DNA from: Aphis gossypii
Lineage: Eukaryota; Arthropoda; Insecta; Hemiptera; Aphididae
Direction: 5' to 3'
NCBI RefSeq assembly: GCF_020184175.1
Contig: NC_065532.1
Location: 2,604,001-2,668,000 of the forward strand
DNA length: 64,000 nucleotides
The notes under the pieces are model-generated. The model searched no databases. It was not told where the DNA came from and worked only from the letters and a program-made list of their open reading frames with translations. Position 1 is the first letter of the stretch. Every line of letters starts with the position of its first letter. This document shows, one piece after another, positions 13,136 through 25,600 of the stretch. A program made the translations under genes and the position numbers.

Positions 13136-16100
13136 TTAAATTTGAATTTTTATTATAACTAAATATAGTTTAATTTTTTTATTAAGATATTATATATTTT
13201 ATACGATTCATTTACAAATTTAAAAATAATCTAAGTATAAGACTGTGTTACAAAATTAATGCAAATTCCAAATAAATATATAAAATTATTAATGTATTTT
13301 TGCTTAATCATATTTAGAATATTATAATGATATTTTACTTACATAATACATATATAATTAATTTTAATACAAATAATTCATTACTTTAATAGTTATTTGA
13401 TGTATTATTTGCAAATGTTAAAATGATTTATTATTTTAAAAAACTACAACAAAATGTTATTATATTATTAAACCGTATAAGAATTTAGTTTCATAAATGT
13501 TTTATTTTAACTTTTAAATGACAATGTTTGAAGTTTTTCTGGAAATTTTTTTTTTAGCATTAAAATATTAATTTTTAATGGTCAACACTTATTTTGGATT
13601 ATAGTGTTAATAATACACAGTTATGAATTAATACAACATTAAAAAATAGTAAGATGATTTAGATGAGTATAAAAAGTTTAAAATGTCACTGTAATACTGC
13701 AATACCTATCTACTGTTTAGATCAATATGTTAAGAAGTGTAAATTTTTTATAATAATTAGAATAAATTAACATAAAACAAGTTTTTCAGTATAATTCAGA
13801 TTTGAGAGAAATTATAATAAAGATCGAATTGCATTTTTCTTAGGGTTTTTTAAAAATTTATATTTATAACATTTGTAAAAAAAGTTGATAACTTATTATA
13901 AGGTTTCTCGTGAGCTGTTATCACAGTAATAATACCAAACACTTAGTCACAGTTCTTTGTTTTTATAAGTTTTATACCTAATGGTTAACATTTTAATAAT
14001 TTTTACTATATCAATAATACATGGGTTTTGGTGAGACCCATTGCTTGTCGTTTCTATGTATTTTTCATTTTACATCATACAATAGGCGAAGAATTGTCTT
14101 TTGAATTTCAAAACTAAGTTACCTATTCATTGATATTGTGTAGGTTCAATGTATGGAGTGATTCTTTTATCAAACAAAACACCTTTATACACTTTGTTTC
14201 ATCAAAATCAATTAATGTTTTTGAAGATATTTTTTTACATAAATTTCAGTTAAAATAAAATAATATTTTTTATCGTTATAATTTTGTAAGTTTTAGACTT
14301 TTTTAATGATAACATATATTTTTAATTTCATATTCTGAAGCAGAATATTTTTCGAATTTTACATAAAAATTGAAATTCAGACTAGTAATTTATGAGTTAT
14401 AAGTATTCAAAGTTTAGTTGGCGGAGTGAAGAGGTACACACTCCAATAGTATAAAAGAATTAGATCATTAATTTGTTCAAAGTATTGACATTTTTTAATT
14501 AATAGTTTCAAGTTGAAATACATTTATTGACTTATATTATTTTAAAGGCGGATGAGATATAATTAGTATTTTTATAATGTAATTTATCACATGTCACAAT
14601 CTGCGGCTTGGTGAGTATGAATATTGTTGCTTGTCAGTGAACATAGCAAACACCTATGTTCGAGCTTGTTTAGTAAATTATTAATAACGTAGGTATTAAT
14701 GAGTTATATATTATACGGTTCATGTAGTAAACATGATGCTAAACATCTATAATATTAGATAACATTGCAGTTGAATAAATATATGATGTCTACTCCTATG
14801 TGAATATTATGATATATTTGTATAAACGATTTGTGCATAATTTTTAATTTATTAAGTACGCTGTCACCACAAAAAGTAGTGTTAAATATTCTAGCATACA
14901 AGAGACAGGGGCGGATCCATAAGTTTTTCAAGGGGGAGCGCATATAATAAAAAGTAATATACCTAAATAAAATGTATATATAAATAATTTGTATTTATGT
15001 TATAATAATATATTATTTTTTATTTCCTTTTTTTTGGAGGTGGGCTCCTCCGCCTCCGAAAAAAGATGGAGTGATTCTCGTAAAGGCGAATGCAAGTATA
15101 AGTGGTCTTCTTTGATGTTGCACTGTTGCACATTCGGATACCTAATGAATAGGTAGCATATTTAGAAATATGGTTCCCTGCAATCAGGGCCGGTACAAGC
15201 AAATTTTTATATGTAGCAAAGATCAAAATTTCCGCCTCTTGTTTTCTTATTTTTTCTTATATGCCGCCTCTATATAAATATCAATTTTGTCGCCGTAGGT
15301 TTGTGCCTACGTCGCGTACGCCTATAACCAGCCCTGTTCCCAAGGTAAAATATTAAGTAACGCTCCATTTGACTTTTGAGGTCCCTATTATGTGACGTAC
15401 CTAGTCTTCAACAATAACAAATATAACCATTTAATAATTTGTTAAATCATTTTAGCACTTTAAAAGTAGGTAGTTTTGTTTAAAATACTATTAAGCCCTT
15501 TAACTTTTTGGATGGCTGTATAAGTTAGGTTCCACGGTAAAAAGTTTTTTCTGAGTAAATAACGATTATTTGTGTCGTTAATAAGTATTTATTAATTAAA
15601 AATATCGATTATAAAACATAAATACTATACATCACGGAATTTTATTGTCTTTCTTATTTTTACATTAACTGTTTGTAGTATTATTACTTTAGTAAGTAAC
15701 TATATCTACTGATTTATTCAAAATGTTATTTTTCTGTTTTTATTTTAAAAAGTTGTACTTGTTGTACCTAAAAATAAATAAATAATATCATGGCACTAAC
15801 ACTACCCTTACTTGGTTTTGAATAAAACATTAAAATCATATATAGTATGACAGTACCTATGTTATAAATAGCTACTCTATTATTGTCGACTTCGCTATTA
15901 TTAATTGGGTTGCAATAACCCAAATACTATGCAAAAGAACTCACGAATCCATTGTTTAAAAACCCAGGTTAGCTTAAGGTTAACATTAATTATTCAACAT
16001 GATTATAGTCAATAATTATAGACCATTTTTGTAATTAATTTTGGGACGTTACTATAGTATGCAATACATTAGTATACATTTTAACAATCACTTAGTTTAT

Positions 16101-16430
16101 TTTATTATTATACCTACGTTAAATTTAAAATAATTAATTTAACATTTACATGCCTTGAAACATCGATGGATAATGAACATAACGATGCATCGTGGAACTA
16201 GTCGTGTTAGTCCTGAAAACAACTATTTAAGTGTCGATCACTTAACTATGATGAGTGTCACAGTCTGCCATGGTTCTTCTCATTAATTTGAATGCTGGAT
16301 CTTTTCTACCTCATTGATTGCTCACCGAGTCTGACTGTATTTGCCGGACAGTTATAAAGAATTTTGCGTATTTATTGATCTTTTGGTCTTCTATGAGTTC
16401 TATACTTCTATGTTATACATACCTTGTAGT
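13136..16430. other. gene-free AT-rich stretch with TE fragments
   Basis: No supported gene. A sequence opening 'caggggcggatccataag' near 14907 resembles a transposon end, but I could not find its partner. A possible MITE occupies 15185-15336 (listed separately). The remainder shows no structure I can support. Confidence 0.55.
15185..15336. mobile_element. possible 152-bp MITE
   Basis: The left end 'cagggccggtacaag' pairs imperfectly with the right end, whose complement begins 'cagggctggttatag'. Flanking octamers do not match (cctgcaat against ttcccaag), so the boundaries or superfamily are uncertain. Confidence 0.4.
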
Positions 16431-17797
16431 TTTAGATTCTGAGCGGAGCGATGAATGTATTGTTTTTACAATGTTGTGTGTGTTTTTTTTGTGTCTGTGT
16501 ACACGAGAACGTGTCAAAATAATGTTTCGATTTTCAACTTCAGTAGCTTTCCCGGTTCGAAAGTGAATCTAGTTGGTGTATTGGGAAGATCATTTTTTGA
16601 AATTTTCAATAGTTTTCAAAAGCACCGGGAAAAACAAAAAAAAAAAAAAAAAATCAAGGAAAAACGGGAATTTTTGGGCAAAACCAGTTTTCGATCAAAT
16701 TGATTTTTTTATATGGTTGTAAATTAAAAAAAAAATCACTGTAAATACTTGAAATTTTCACCAAATGTCTATGTTAGTGTTATCTATATACACTGTATAT
16801 TATACAGTTAAAATTTCAAAAAATTTTGACTTTTTTTGAGTTATTTATAAACCACTGAAATTTTCGATTTTTCTGAGAATTTGAAGTGTCGATAAAAAAA
16901 ATTTGGATGGTAAAAAAACTTGAAAATTTAGTACAAAGTTCCTTAAGAGTTGTTATTATTATAGTTAAAAAAATTAAGAATCGTTAGTCACAATTTTTTT
17001 TTATAAGCATTTATAGTTCAAATTTTTACGAAATAGATCAAAATCACGAAAATTTGTAAGTAATTTTGAAGTTGAAAAATCATAAAATTTTTTGTATTTA
17101 TAACTAAGAATTAAAAATACAACACTAAGTTTTCCATAAGTTTTTCTTCAAGTAGCTATAGAGAAAACTCGAAGCATCATTATAGGAAAAATTTTATGTG
17201 CGTTTGAATTTAAATTTTTAAATTTTTACTAAATAGCGTAACGATAATGATTTATCCTCAAATAAATTTTAAATATTTGTTATTATTCAAAAAGTATAAG
17301 TCGTAGATACTTTAAAATGTTACCAGTTATTTAGATTGGTAATTTCTTCACATGATTTAATTTTCGAAATATTTTGACTTTTTTTGAGTTTTTTATAGAC
17401 AACTGAAATTTTCGATTTTTCTGAAAATTTTTTTTTGAAGTATCGATAAAAATTTTTTGGCCCAATAAAAATACTCGAAAATTTAATACAAAGTTTCTCA
17501 TAAGTTATTCTTATAGTCATAAAAAAAATGATAAGAATATAAAGGTACAATTTTTTTTTTATTAGCATTTGAAGTTCAAATATTGACAAAAATTCGTCAA
17601 AATCATGAATATTTGCAAATTATTTTGTAGGCATATTTCATAAAAATGTTTGTATAAGTAGCTAAGAGTTGAAAATTCAATACGAGATTTTCCATAAGTT
17701 TAGCTTATAGTATTTATAAAAGAACTTAAATTCTGGTGTATTCAGGCCATTAAAACATAAACCACCTTTTTCACCCCAACCATTCGAAATGATATCC
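16431..17797 (+). repeat. dispersed repeat, copy C, left part (interrupted)
   Basis: Begins 'ttagattctgagcggagcga' like copy E at 59069 and continues with the same order of landmarks as copies A, D and B. Similarity to copy B is close from 17520 to the retrotransposon insertion point at 17797, then resumes at 20399. Short open frames within it (16318-16703) look incidental. Confidence 0.8.
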
Positions 17798-20385
17798 TTT
17801 TTTTTTTTTTTTACCTTGTGAATCGGCAATACTCACCTTCTACCCCCGAAACTCTCCGCTGGAAATACCTCAGGGGTAGAAAGATGCCGCCATCGTTTAT
17901 TGTGTGAAAAACCATATAATGCACATATGAATTGTTAAATTACAAAGATAAGAGAAAAAACATCTTTATTGTACAACAAAACAGGGGGCCTCTAACCCCC
18001 TCATTTTGGCCTTCGGCCCACAAGTTAGTTAGCTTAACTAAGGAGTATTTAGAATATTTGGTTGGCCTTGTCTTGCCCTCTCTGCTTCCTCCCTCGTCTT
18101 CATGATCCTGGACATCAGTTTGCTGACCACGTTCCAGCTGAGGGGGGACGACAGCATGGTGACCACCAGGTTGTCCGGAGTCAATTCTTCGACGTCTATT
18201 TCCGCGCACGCTCTTCACCTCCAGTTCTCCCACGCCGGGCAGTGGAAGAACGCGTGCTCCGCATCGTCTGGTTGGAACCCGCATTGCTCGCATGAGTCGG
18301 TCGCTTGTAACCCAAACCTGTGTAGGTATGCAGCAAAGCAGCCGTGACCAGTAAGTACTTGCGTAGAATGAAAACACACCTCCCCGAATGAGCGCGATAG
18401 CCAACTGCGTAGGTCGCCGATCAGCTTAAACGTCCATTTCTCGCTGGAGCTCGCTTCCCACTCTCCCTGCCAGTTTGCGATGAGTTCACTTCTCGCTTCG
18501 CTTTTCTCCTTCCCCCTGAAGGTCTCCATGCGCTCCCTGGCCAGCAGGTGGATCGGTGGGATGCCTGACACTACTGCGGCTGCCTCGTGTGACACTGTCC
18601 TATAACAGCATGCGGCCCTAAGCTGGGACTGTCGGTGTACAGATGCCAGCTTTTTCCATCCCCTGCCGAGCATGGACTCCGACCAGACGGGCGTGGCGTA
18701 TAGAAGCATGGACGTCACCACGGAGGCCAGCAGTTTCCTAGTTTTTTGCCTCGGTCCTCGTAGGTTCGGCATGAGGTAGCCCAGGCTTCTGGCCGTGGTG
18801 GCGGCCCTGGAGGACACCACCTCTGCGTGTTCCACGAAACCCATCTTCTGGTCCACCTGAACCCCGAGGTATCGCACGGAGGCCCTGGAGGTGATCCGGT
18901 GACCGTCGCACATCACCGACATTTGGTTTCGGACTCTTCTTTTGGTGAGTACAATAGCTTCGGGTTTTTCGGCTGCAAGCGATAGCCCATGGTCCAGCAT
19001 CCAGCGGTTGACGGTGGCGTAGGCGACTTCGAGACGTTCCTCCAGAAGAAACGGAATAGACGCCGTTGAAATCAGTGCCACGTCGTCCGCAAAAGCGATC
19101 AGCTCCACTCCGTCAGGCAGGGCGATCCTCGCGAGATCGTCGTAGAGGAGGTTCCACAGGTCCGGTCCTAAGACTGAACCCTGTGGAACTCCGCAGTTTG
19201 TAGCTTTCCTGCGGCCTTCTCTCCCGTCCACGCCGGGTAGCTCGATGGATCTGTTGGAAAGGTATGCCTCTAACATTCTGAGCAGACCGTGCGGGACTTT
19301 CCGTTCTCTAGCCGCCCTTAGGATATGGTCCCACGGAGCTGTGTTAAACGCATTCCTAACGTCGAGCGTCAGCATACCGACTAGCCTATGGTGGTGAGGG
19401 TGGCCTGTGGTTGCGGATCTCACGATTACTTTCAGCCTCTCTAGTGCGTCGAGGGTCGACCTGCCGCTCCTGAAGCCGTATTGATTACGGGCCAGACCAT
19501 CATTGCGGTCGAGGTGTTCTCGGAGTCTATTGACCAGCATCTTCTCCAACAGTTTGCCGCATCCATCCAGCAGACAGATCGGTCTGTATGCGGATGGGTT
19601 GTCGAGGGGTTTACCCGGTTTCAACAGCAGTACCAATTTGCCTAGCTTCCAGCGGTCCGGAAACTTACCGCTGGCCAGACATGTGTTGAACGTGCGCAAG
19701 AATCTCGATGGGTTGGCCGACACGGCGGCTTTGATTATTTCGTTGGACAAACCGTCCGGTCCTGGTGCTTTACGGTTAGGGAGTGATCGTGCAGCCGTGG
19801 TCAGCTCTTCGGCCGAGAAGGGTGTCGGTGGCTCCTCGCTGACAGGTATCGCGGCGGGGCGGGACGGGCATGGAACGGTCGGAAAGAGAGCGTCCGTTAT
19901 GGAGTCCACTCTGCCTGGGAGCTGGATCCCCGGGATCGGTCTCTGCCTTCTCAGACGTTTGGTTACGATTTTGTACGGTTTCCCCCACGGGTCGTTATCG
20001 ACGGTCGCTATGAGGTCCGACCAGCACTTTTCCTTCGCGTCCTTGATTGCGAGCGCTAACTGTTTCCTATTGGCTTTCCAGATTTCCTCGTGAGCCTGGC
20101 TGCGGTCTGCTCCCAGCCTTAGTCTTTGCCTTTGGAAAATCCTTCTGGTCCTCAGGCACTCCTTTCTGAGAGAGCGGATTTGCTCGTTCCACCACGGAAC
20201 GGGGTGCCTGTTGTCCCGGAGACGCTTCGTTAGACAACTGTCGGCGGCTTGCGTTAGCCATTCCACGAGGTTGTCGGCCGCTGGATCGGCTGCCGTGGTC
20301 GCCGGTGTGGGGTTCGCGGGGAGCCCGAGTGCTGTCCTCAGCCGGTATATGCCGATGTTGCTAGTTACCCACCCGCGGCTCGGTG
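17798..20385 (-). mobile_element. 5'-truncated R1-like non-LTR retrotransposon inserted in copy C
   Basis: A 2,588-bp insertion, markedly GC-richer than its surroundings. It is flanked by the 13-bp duplication 'cgaaatgatatcc' (17785-17797 and 20386-20398). A 15-base T run at 17798-17812 is the poly-A tail on the minus strand. The intact target without the insert is seen at 3336-3348. Its reading frame (listed separately) starts mid-protein at the right junction, so the endonuclease region and any first ORF are missing. This is the usual 5' truncation from target-primed reverse transcription. Confidence 0.92.
18038..20385 (-). pseudogene. reverse transcriptase of the R1-like element, truncated, with one internal stop
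   Basis: The frame is open from the insertion junction at 20385 down to a TGA at 18217-18215. It then continues in the same frame without another stop to TAG at 18040-18038. Visible motifs in order: RT block with 'AYRPICLL', 'QYGFRSGRSTLDAL', 'TLDVRNAFNTAPW', 'GVPQGSVLGP' and the catalytic 'AFADDVALIS'. A CX2CX8HX4C finger near the C terminus ('CEQCGFQPDDAEHAFFHC') sits just before the premature stop. This finger-after-RT layout is typical of the R1 clade. The only break besides truncation is the TGA, which could be a CGA-to-TGA change at a CpG. The N-terminal endonuclease is absent, so the copy cannot be autonomous. Plus-strand open frames over the same bases are shadows. Confidence 0.9.
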
Positions 20386-20398
20386 CGAAATGATATCC

Positions 20399-20543
20399 TA
20401 GGCTGACAAATCATCTTCGTTCAGAATTGTTTTTTGTATACAATGATACCTATCATTGGATTCAAATTTAACACTCCTATAATATATAATAATGATCCAT
20501 ACGGTACCTAATGTACAGCAGAGCGGTACCCACTTACCCGCTT
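20399..20543 (+). repeat. dispersed repeat, copy C, right part
   Basis: Resumes copy C after the retrotransposon: 'taggctgacaaatcatcttc' onward matches 3349-3503 with few differences and ends near 'acttacccgctt'. Confidence 0.85.
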
Positions 20544-20740
20544 ATTTGGTTATGATGATGGTTGGGGAAGAGATGGTAAGATCAAATGGAGCAAATAATA
20601 TGGTTGGTGGGACTTAAGTCTTTTAAGTCGTCGGTCACATTGTGCTAGTTCTATGTGGTGTTTAACAATGCAATATTCTTGTGCATAAGTCAGTCATCTC
20701 GAGGTCTACTTGTATGTTTGGGCTAATGGGACATGGTTTT

Positions 20741-21431
20741 TTTTTTTTTTTTTATTTAAAAATTTACAGGCTTCAACTGCTATGGTTATTAGCCAACATT
20801 ATTTATTATTTTTTTTTTTTGAAAAAAAAAAAAAAATTACAATATTTGATAGGAAATCGGTTATTTAAGTAAGTTTACAATTGAATATGATCTTGAATTG
20901 AATTTTATTGATAAGGTTGACTTTGGTGATGAATTGGATAATTTTTGGAGTAGATTCTTCATTGAGGGCTTCTTTGATGTTAGGTGGGAGGTTGAGAAGT
21001 GTGCGAGTTGGCTCGTGTATTGGGCATTCTTCAAAGATATGTCTTATGGTGATACGAGTTTGGCATGTGTTATATATAGTAGGTTGGTCTTTACTGATAA
21101 GAAAGGAATAAAGGAGTGTGTAAGAAAGGTGTGGCCAATTCTGAAGCAAGTGATGGCAATATTTTGGCGACGGCTGAGGTTCGGGGGAGTATACCATTGT
21201 TTAGTTGAATTTTTCATGTACTTTAGCTTGTTGGTTGGGGGATGGAGTCCCAGAGATGTTGCCATGACTTGAGGGTTTTATGTCTAATTGATGTGAATAT
21301 GTCGTTGGAAGATATTTTATCAATGGTATTGTCGTATTCATTTTGACTAGCCAAGGAGGCTGCTTCGTCGGCCATTTCGTTTCCTTTTATGCCTACATGG
21401 GAAGGTACCCACATGAAGTCAATATTTTTTT
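20741..21431 (-). mobile_element. LINE 3' fragment with RNase H, flanked by a target-site duplication
   Basis: The 12-base word 'ggacatggtttt' occurs at 20729-20740 and again at 21432-21443. The left copy runs directly into a T tract (to 20753), consistent with a minus-strand poly-A tail. The enclosed 691 bp carries RNase H-like coding sequence reading leftwards. It is a 5'-truncated non-LTR copy, distinct from the neighbouring R1-like element by composition and domain content. Confidence 0.72.
20865..21421 (-). pseudogene. RNase H and C-terminal region of a LINE, frameshifted
   Basis: From the right: 'WVPSHVGIKGNEMADEAA' (21414-21360) is the hallmark RNase H segment of I/jockey-type retrotransposons, with the catalytic aspartate in 'MADEA'. 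The protein then continues in a second frame (about 21265-21100) and a third (about 21197-20865). The latter includes 'CQTRITIRHIFEECP', resembling the C-terminal cysteine/histidine motif found after RNase H in such elements. At least two frameshifts separate the parts, so it is inactive. Confidence 0.75.
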
Positions 21432-21443
21432 GGACATGGTTTT

Positions 21444-22629
21444 ATTTATAATACGATGTTGATTTTGCTTGTTAATCTATATTGCTTATTGCTTACTATA
21501 AAATGAATGCATTTGGGAGGATCAAAAATAGAAAATAAGCAATAGTAGTGTATTTTACGAAAATCAAGAAAAAAAATTAGGGGAAAATAAGATATGTACA
21601 CATACACATACCTACCTAATAATAGTTTTCGAAGAAAACTATTTTTTTTTTTAACAATTTAAAAAAAATGAATAACCTTTATTTTATAGACATTTTAAGT
21701 TTAAATTTTGACAAAATTAGAAGTTGGAATGAAAAATTATAAGATTTTCCTTTTACTGATTTTAGATATTTTATTGTAATTCGTTAGGGACTCGGGAAAT
21801 TTTTCTATTTTTCTACTACTTTACTGTTACTTTCTAGTTTCTATACATAATAAAGTTTATATAAAATATTTAAAAATGACTAATTAACAGAATATTAAAT
21901 GTTAATAAGTATAATAATGTAAAATATAGGTAATCTAATACATTATATTATTTTATTTAATAACTAACTTTAAATTAGTAATAGGTGCCACGAATATATT
22001 AACATTGTTTTAATGTTTGTCGGTATTGAGTTAAAAAAATTCAATGGATAAAAATATTAATACGTCGTATAGGTACATATATTATTATCTACTTAATAGT
22101 TTTAATAATTATTATATGCTATTTTTTCAGAAAATGTATTTTAACATTATTTTCTATTAATAGAAAAATAGATTATATAATATTTTTAGAATTAGCATTT
22201 AACACACCACTTCCGCTCAGTATCATTTTTTCAATGCAATTTTTTATCATTGAATTCAAAGTTAACATATTCATTAGAGTGAAATTTCTACTCAATGACA
22301 AAGTGCACACTAATCAACATAACTATGACGCAGCGTGACTTCTTTTACGGTTTTTTGTTTTGTCAACCAACATGTAATTAATAAAAAAAAGTAGTTTTAT
22401 TGTATTTACTTAATATTATAATTTGTTGATATAACATTCTTGTTTATTTTATGTTTAATTAGGTGGTTATTTCAAAATAATAATGATTTATGAGAAATAT
22501 ATAATTTTGATTACTTAAGCGTTATATTTATTTACTGAATCAGTACTTCATCGTAAAAACGTTTAATATAATATCATGTTTTTTTTATTTCAGTTGATCC
22601 AGTTTTTTAGACGAAAAATATACTGCAAA
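21444..22629 (+). other. intergenic stretch and presumed 5' region of the next gene
   Basis: No coding sequence recognised before 22630. At 22203-22290 there is a diverged fragment of the dispersed family ('cgctcagtatc...tcattgaattcaaagttaac', compare 3371-3430). A pyrimidine run followed by 'cag' at 22591-22593 looks like a splice acceptor 36 bases before the start codon, so an upstream non-coding exon is likely. Confidence 0.5.
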
Positions 22630-25600
22630 ATGCAGTTACTCTGTATATTGATATTTATAGGAGTTGCTCAAGTAAGATATTTTATTATTTTTTAGTGTAT
22701 TAGTTTCTTATTAGTTAATAATTTCTTACAACACATATATAACTTCAAAATTAAATTATTGAATATTTTAGTTTAGATAGACAACATAGTAAATAATTTA
22801 TAAATATATATTATATAATATATTTTTTAATACTATAAAAAACATAAAAAAAAAAACCATATTTTGGTTTCAAGAATAATTTTGTGGATTTATATGATTA
22901 AGGCCTTAGTAATTAAACTAAATTATTTTTACAATTACCTATTCATTATTAAATTGTATGTGTAAAATTTAAAATTTACTTATAAAGACTTAGTAATTAA
23001 TATTAATTCATTGTTTTTTTTAATATTATGTAAATTACATAGTTTATAGGTATTAAATATTGTGAATTTTGGTGTTGAATTTAAGATTTAAGTTAAGACT
23101 ATAGCAAGACATTCCATTGTAAGTCATTTGAATGCTTTATTATTAGTAGCAAATAATCAGTGAAATAAAAATAAAATGCTTATTCGCTTAGGTATATTAT
23201 TTTATATAAGAAAGTTAATAATAACGTACCCATAGATGTATAATGTAGATGTATTTAACCTTTGTCTGAATCTAGTGATGTGGCTAGAAAAACATTGTAA
23301 GCATATTTGAAGTTTATAATAACATAATATATTCATATTTATTTATATATATTTATATATATGGTTCTATTTTATGAAATAATTCATGTACTTCTAGATT
23401 CAAATTTTTCGTTGTTTGAATATTTAGATTATATTATAATCTGTTGTTACCTACTTGGTTCACAGATTTACTTCGAAATTTTCTAATTTTTATTTTTTGG
23501 TTAGCATTGTACTATGTTTTAATAATATTATGTTAGATGATATTATTCCAGGCATAGTTACAGTCTTTTTTTTTTAAATACTTCTAATTATATTATTTGC
23601 AGAAATCTTGTTTAGTATATGGTAGTACTATTATAGTACTATAATTGTAGGCTTATATATGGTAATATTAATATATAATAGGTACTAATTTATTTTATAA
23701 TAATATAATTTAGTAGCTAAAACAGTAAAGTTGTACATAGAGTTATTTTTTTCTTATAAATTTAAAACTGCAATCAAAGTTATTAATAAATATATATTAT
23801 ACATTTTAACAATATCTTGCGTAAATGTAAAAAAAATATTATGACGTGCGTGTGCTCTATACATCTATGTTGCCTGGATTTACATTTTTTTTATTCATTG
23901 CGTAGTGACAAAGGATGGCCTATTATTATAATGTAATAAAATGTTTAACAATAATATATTGAAAAGATTTAATATTTAAAACTATTGATAATTGTATAAA
24001 ATAACTAAAAATTAATTTATTTAGGTATTTAACGGACTAATAAAATACTTTAAATTTTAATTTTTAGTGTGATGATTCGACTATAGCGCCAACTAATTTT
24101 GAACATTTGTGTGCACCAAATGTTATCGAATTTGCAATGTATTACCAACTATCAGTTCAAACATCTTTTATAACTTCGTGTGAATGTATGCTATCATCAA
24201 ACTATTATATACAAAGTGGATTTAATGAAATTAATCAGGGTTCAAATGATATTGCAACAAATTTAATAACGACATTTAAAAATGGTATTGGAAATTCAAA
24301 AAATATGATACAGGACTTGCAAACCGATCTCGATACAGATATGAAAGAGAAACTTAATGCTGTATTATACATGACAGCTAGCTATTACCAAAAAAAGGTA
24401 ATTGTTAAAAAAACAGAAATAACGTTAGGTGAAGTGACAGATATTAAACAAGCTCACACAATTTTAACTGCAAGACGCTGTGAAAGAGATTATAAGTGCT
24501 TTGTGAATGACATTGCTAGGGTAAAATCCCAATATAGTAGTGGACAGAGTAATTCAAATAATATCGATAAAAATCAATGGGCTACTCTGGTGAAACAGTA
24601 TTACGAAGCAAGAGAAACTATAATTAATAAAACGGATGTGTATACATCAATTAGAGAAGCGTTTTTGTTGGGCAGTGGAATAAATTTATGTGAAGGATCT
24701 TCAAATTTTGATCAATCAAAACTGGTTAGTAAATATTATTTTTCATTTTTAACTCATTTGTTTTATTAATTTAGATGATTTAATAAGTATCTAGAATCTT
24801 CGTATTTTTTTCTAGGGAATATACAAAACTGCTCATTTAGGAGACTACTTTGGAAAAAAAGATAATAACCCGTGCACACTATTGAATCAGACGGCCACAC
24901 AAATGTATTACATTTATAAGAGCTCATTGACCGCTATTTATTTAAATTCTGTGGTACATTCAAAATGTGATTTAGCATTGAGATTTATGATATGGGAACA
25001 TGTGAATTTAGTTCGAGCGCACTTTGAACTCATGTGTAAAAACATAGACATGTTCATAAAATCAACACAAACCGAAGCTGAATCAACCTTCGGCACTGAT
25101 TCTGAAAATTATAAAAAAATTATGAAAGCCTTATATATTTGTGTGAATGAAATGCTTATAACGGCTGTTAAATCTACCGAGATAAGTTATCGGCGAGGAT
25201 TGAACTTTAATACTGATAGAAACATGATTAAATCTGATTTCAATCAATACAAACCCGAACATATTAATAAATATTATTCAAAAATTCTTGGGGTTAATGC
25301 TAATGTAGCTCGTTTTGATTCACGTATAATTGATCAAAAAACTTGTTCATTACCAACAAAAGAGATGTGTATACCACAGAAAATGTTCTCGTCATTATCA
25401 AATAGATTAATTTTTCAATCTTTTGTATGCCAATTTAATTATTTAATTATAACAATAAAAACAACAGAGTATGATACAACATCTGTGGATTATTGGGTGT
25501 TTGAAAAAATTACACTAATAAAATTAAAAAACTCAATCGTATTTGCAAGATGTTCAGCGACTGCAAACAAAATTTTAATTATGAATAGTGCATTTTATGC

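Noticed and set aside
16318..17589. Several short open frames on both strands
   Set aside because: Inside dispersed repeat copy C, rich in Phe/Lys from T/A runs and not conserved between copies.
19503..20093. 196-residue plus-strand open frame
   Set aside because: Lies wholly opposite the retrotransposon reverse transcriptase frame; GC-rich antisense shadow.
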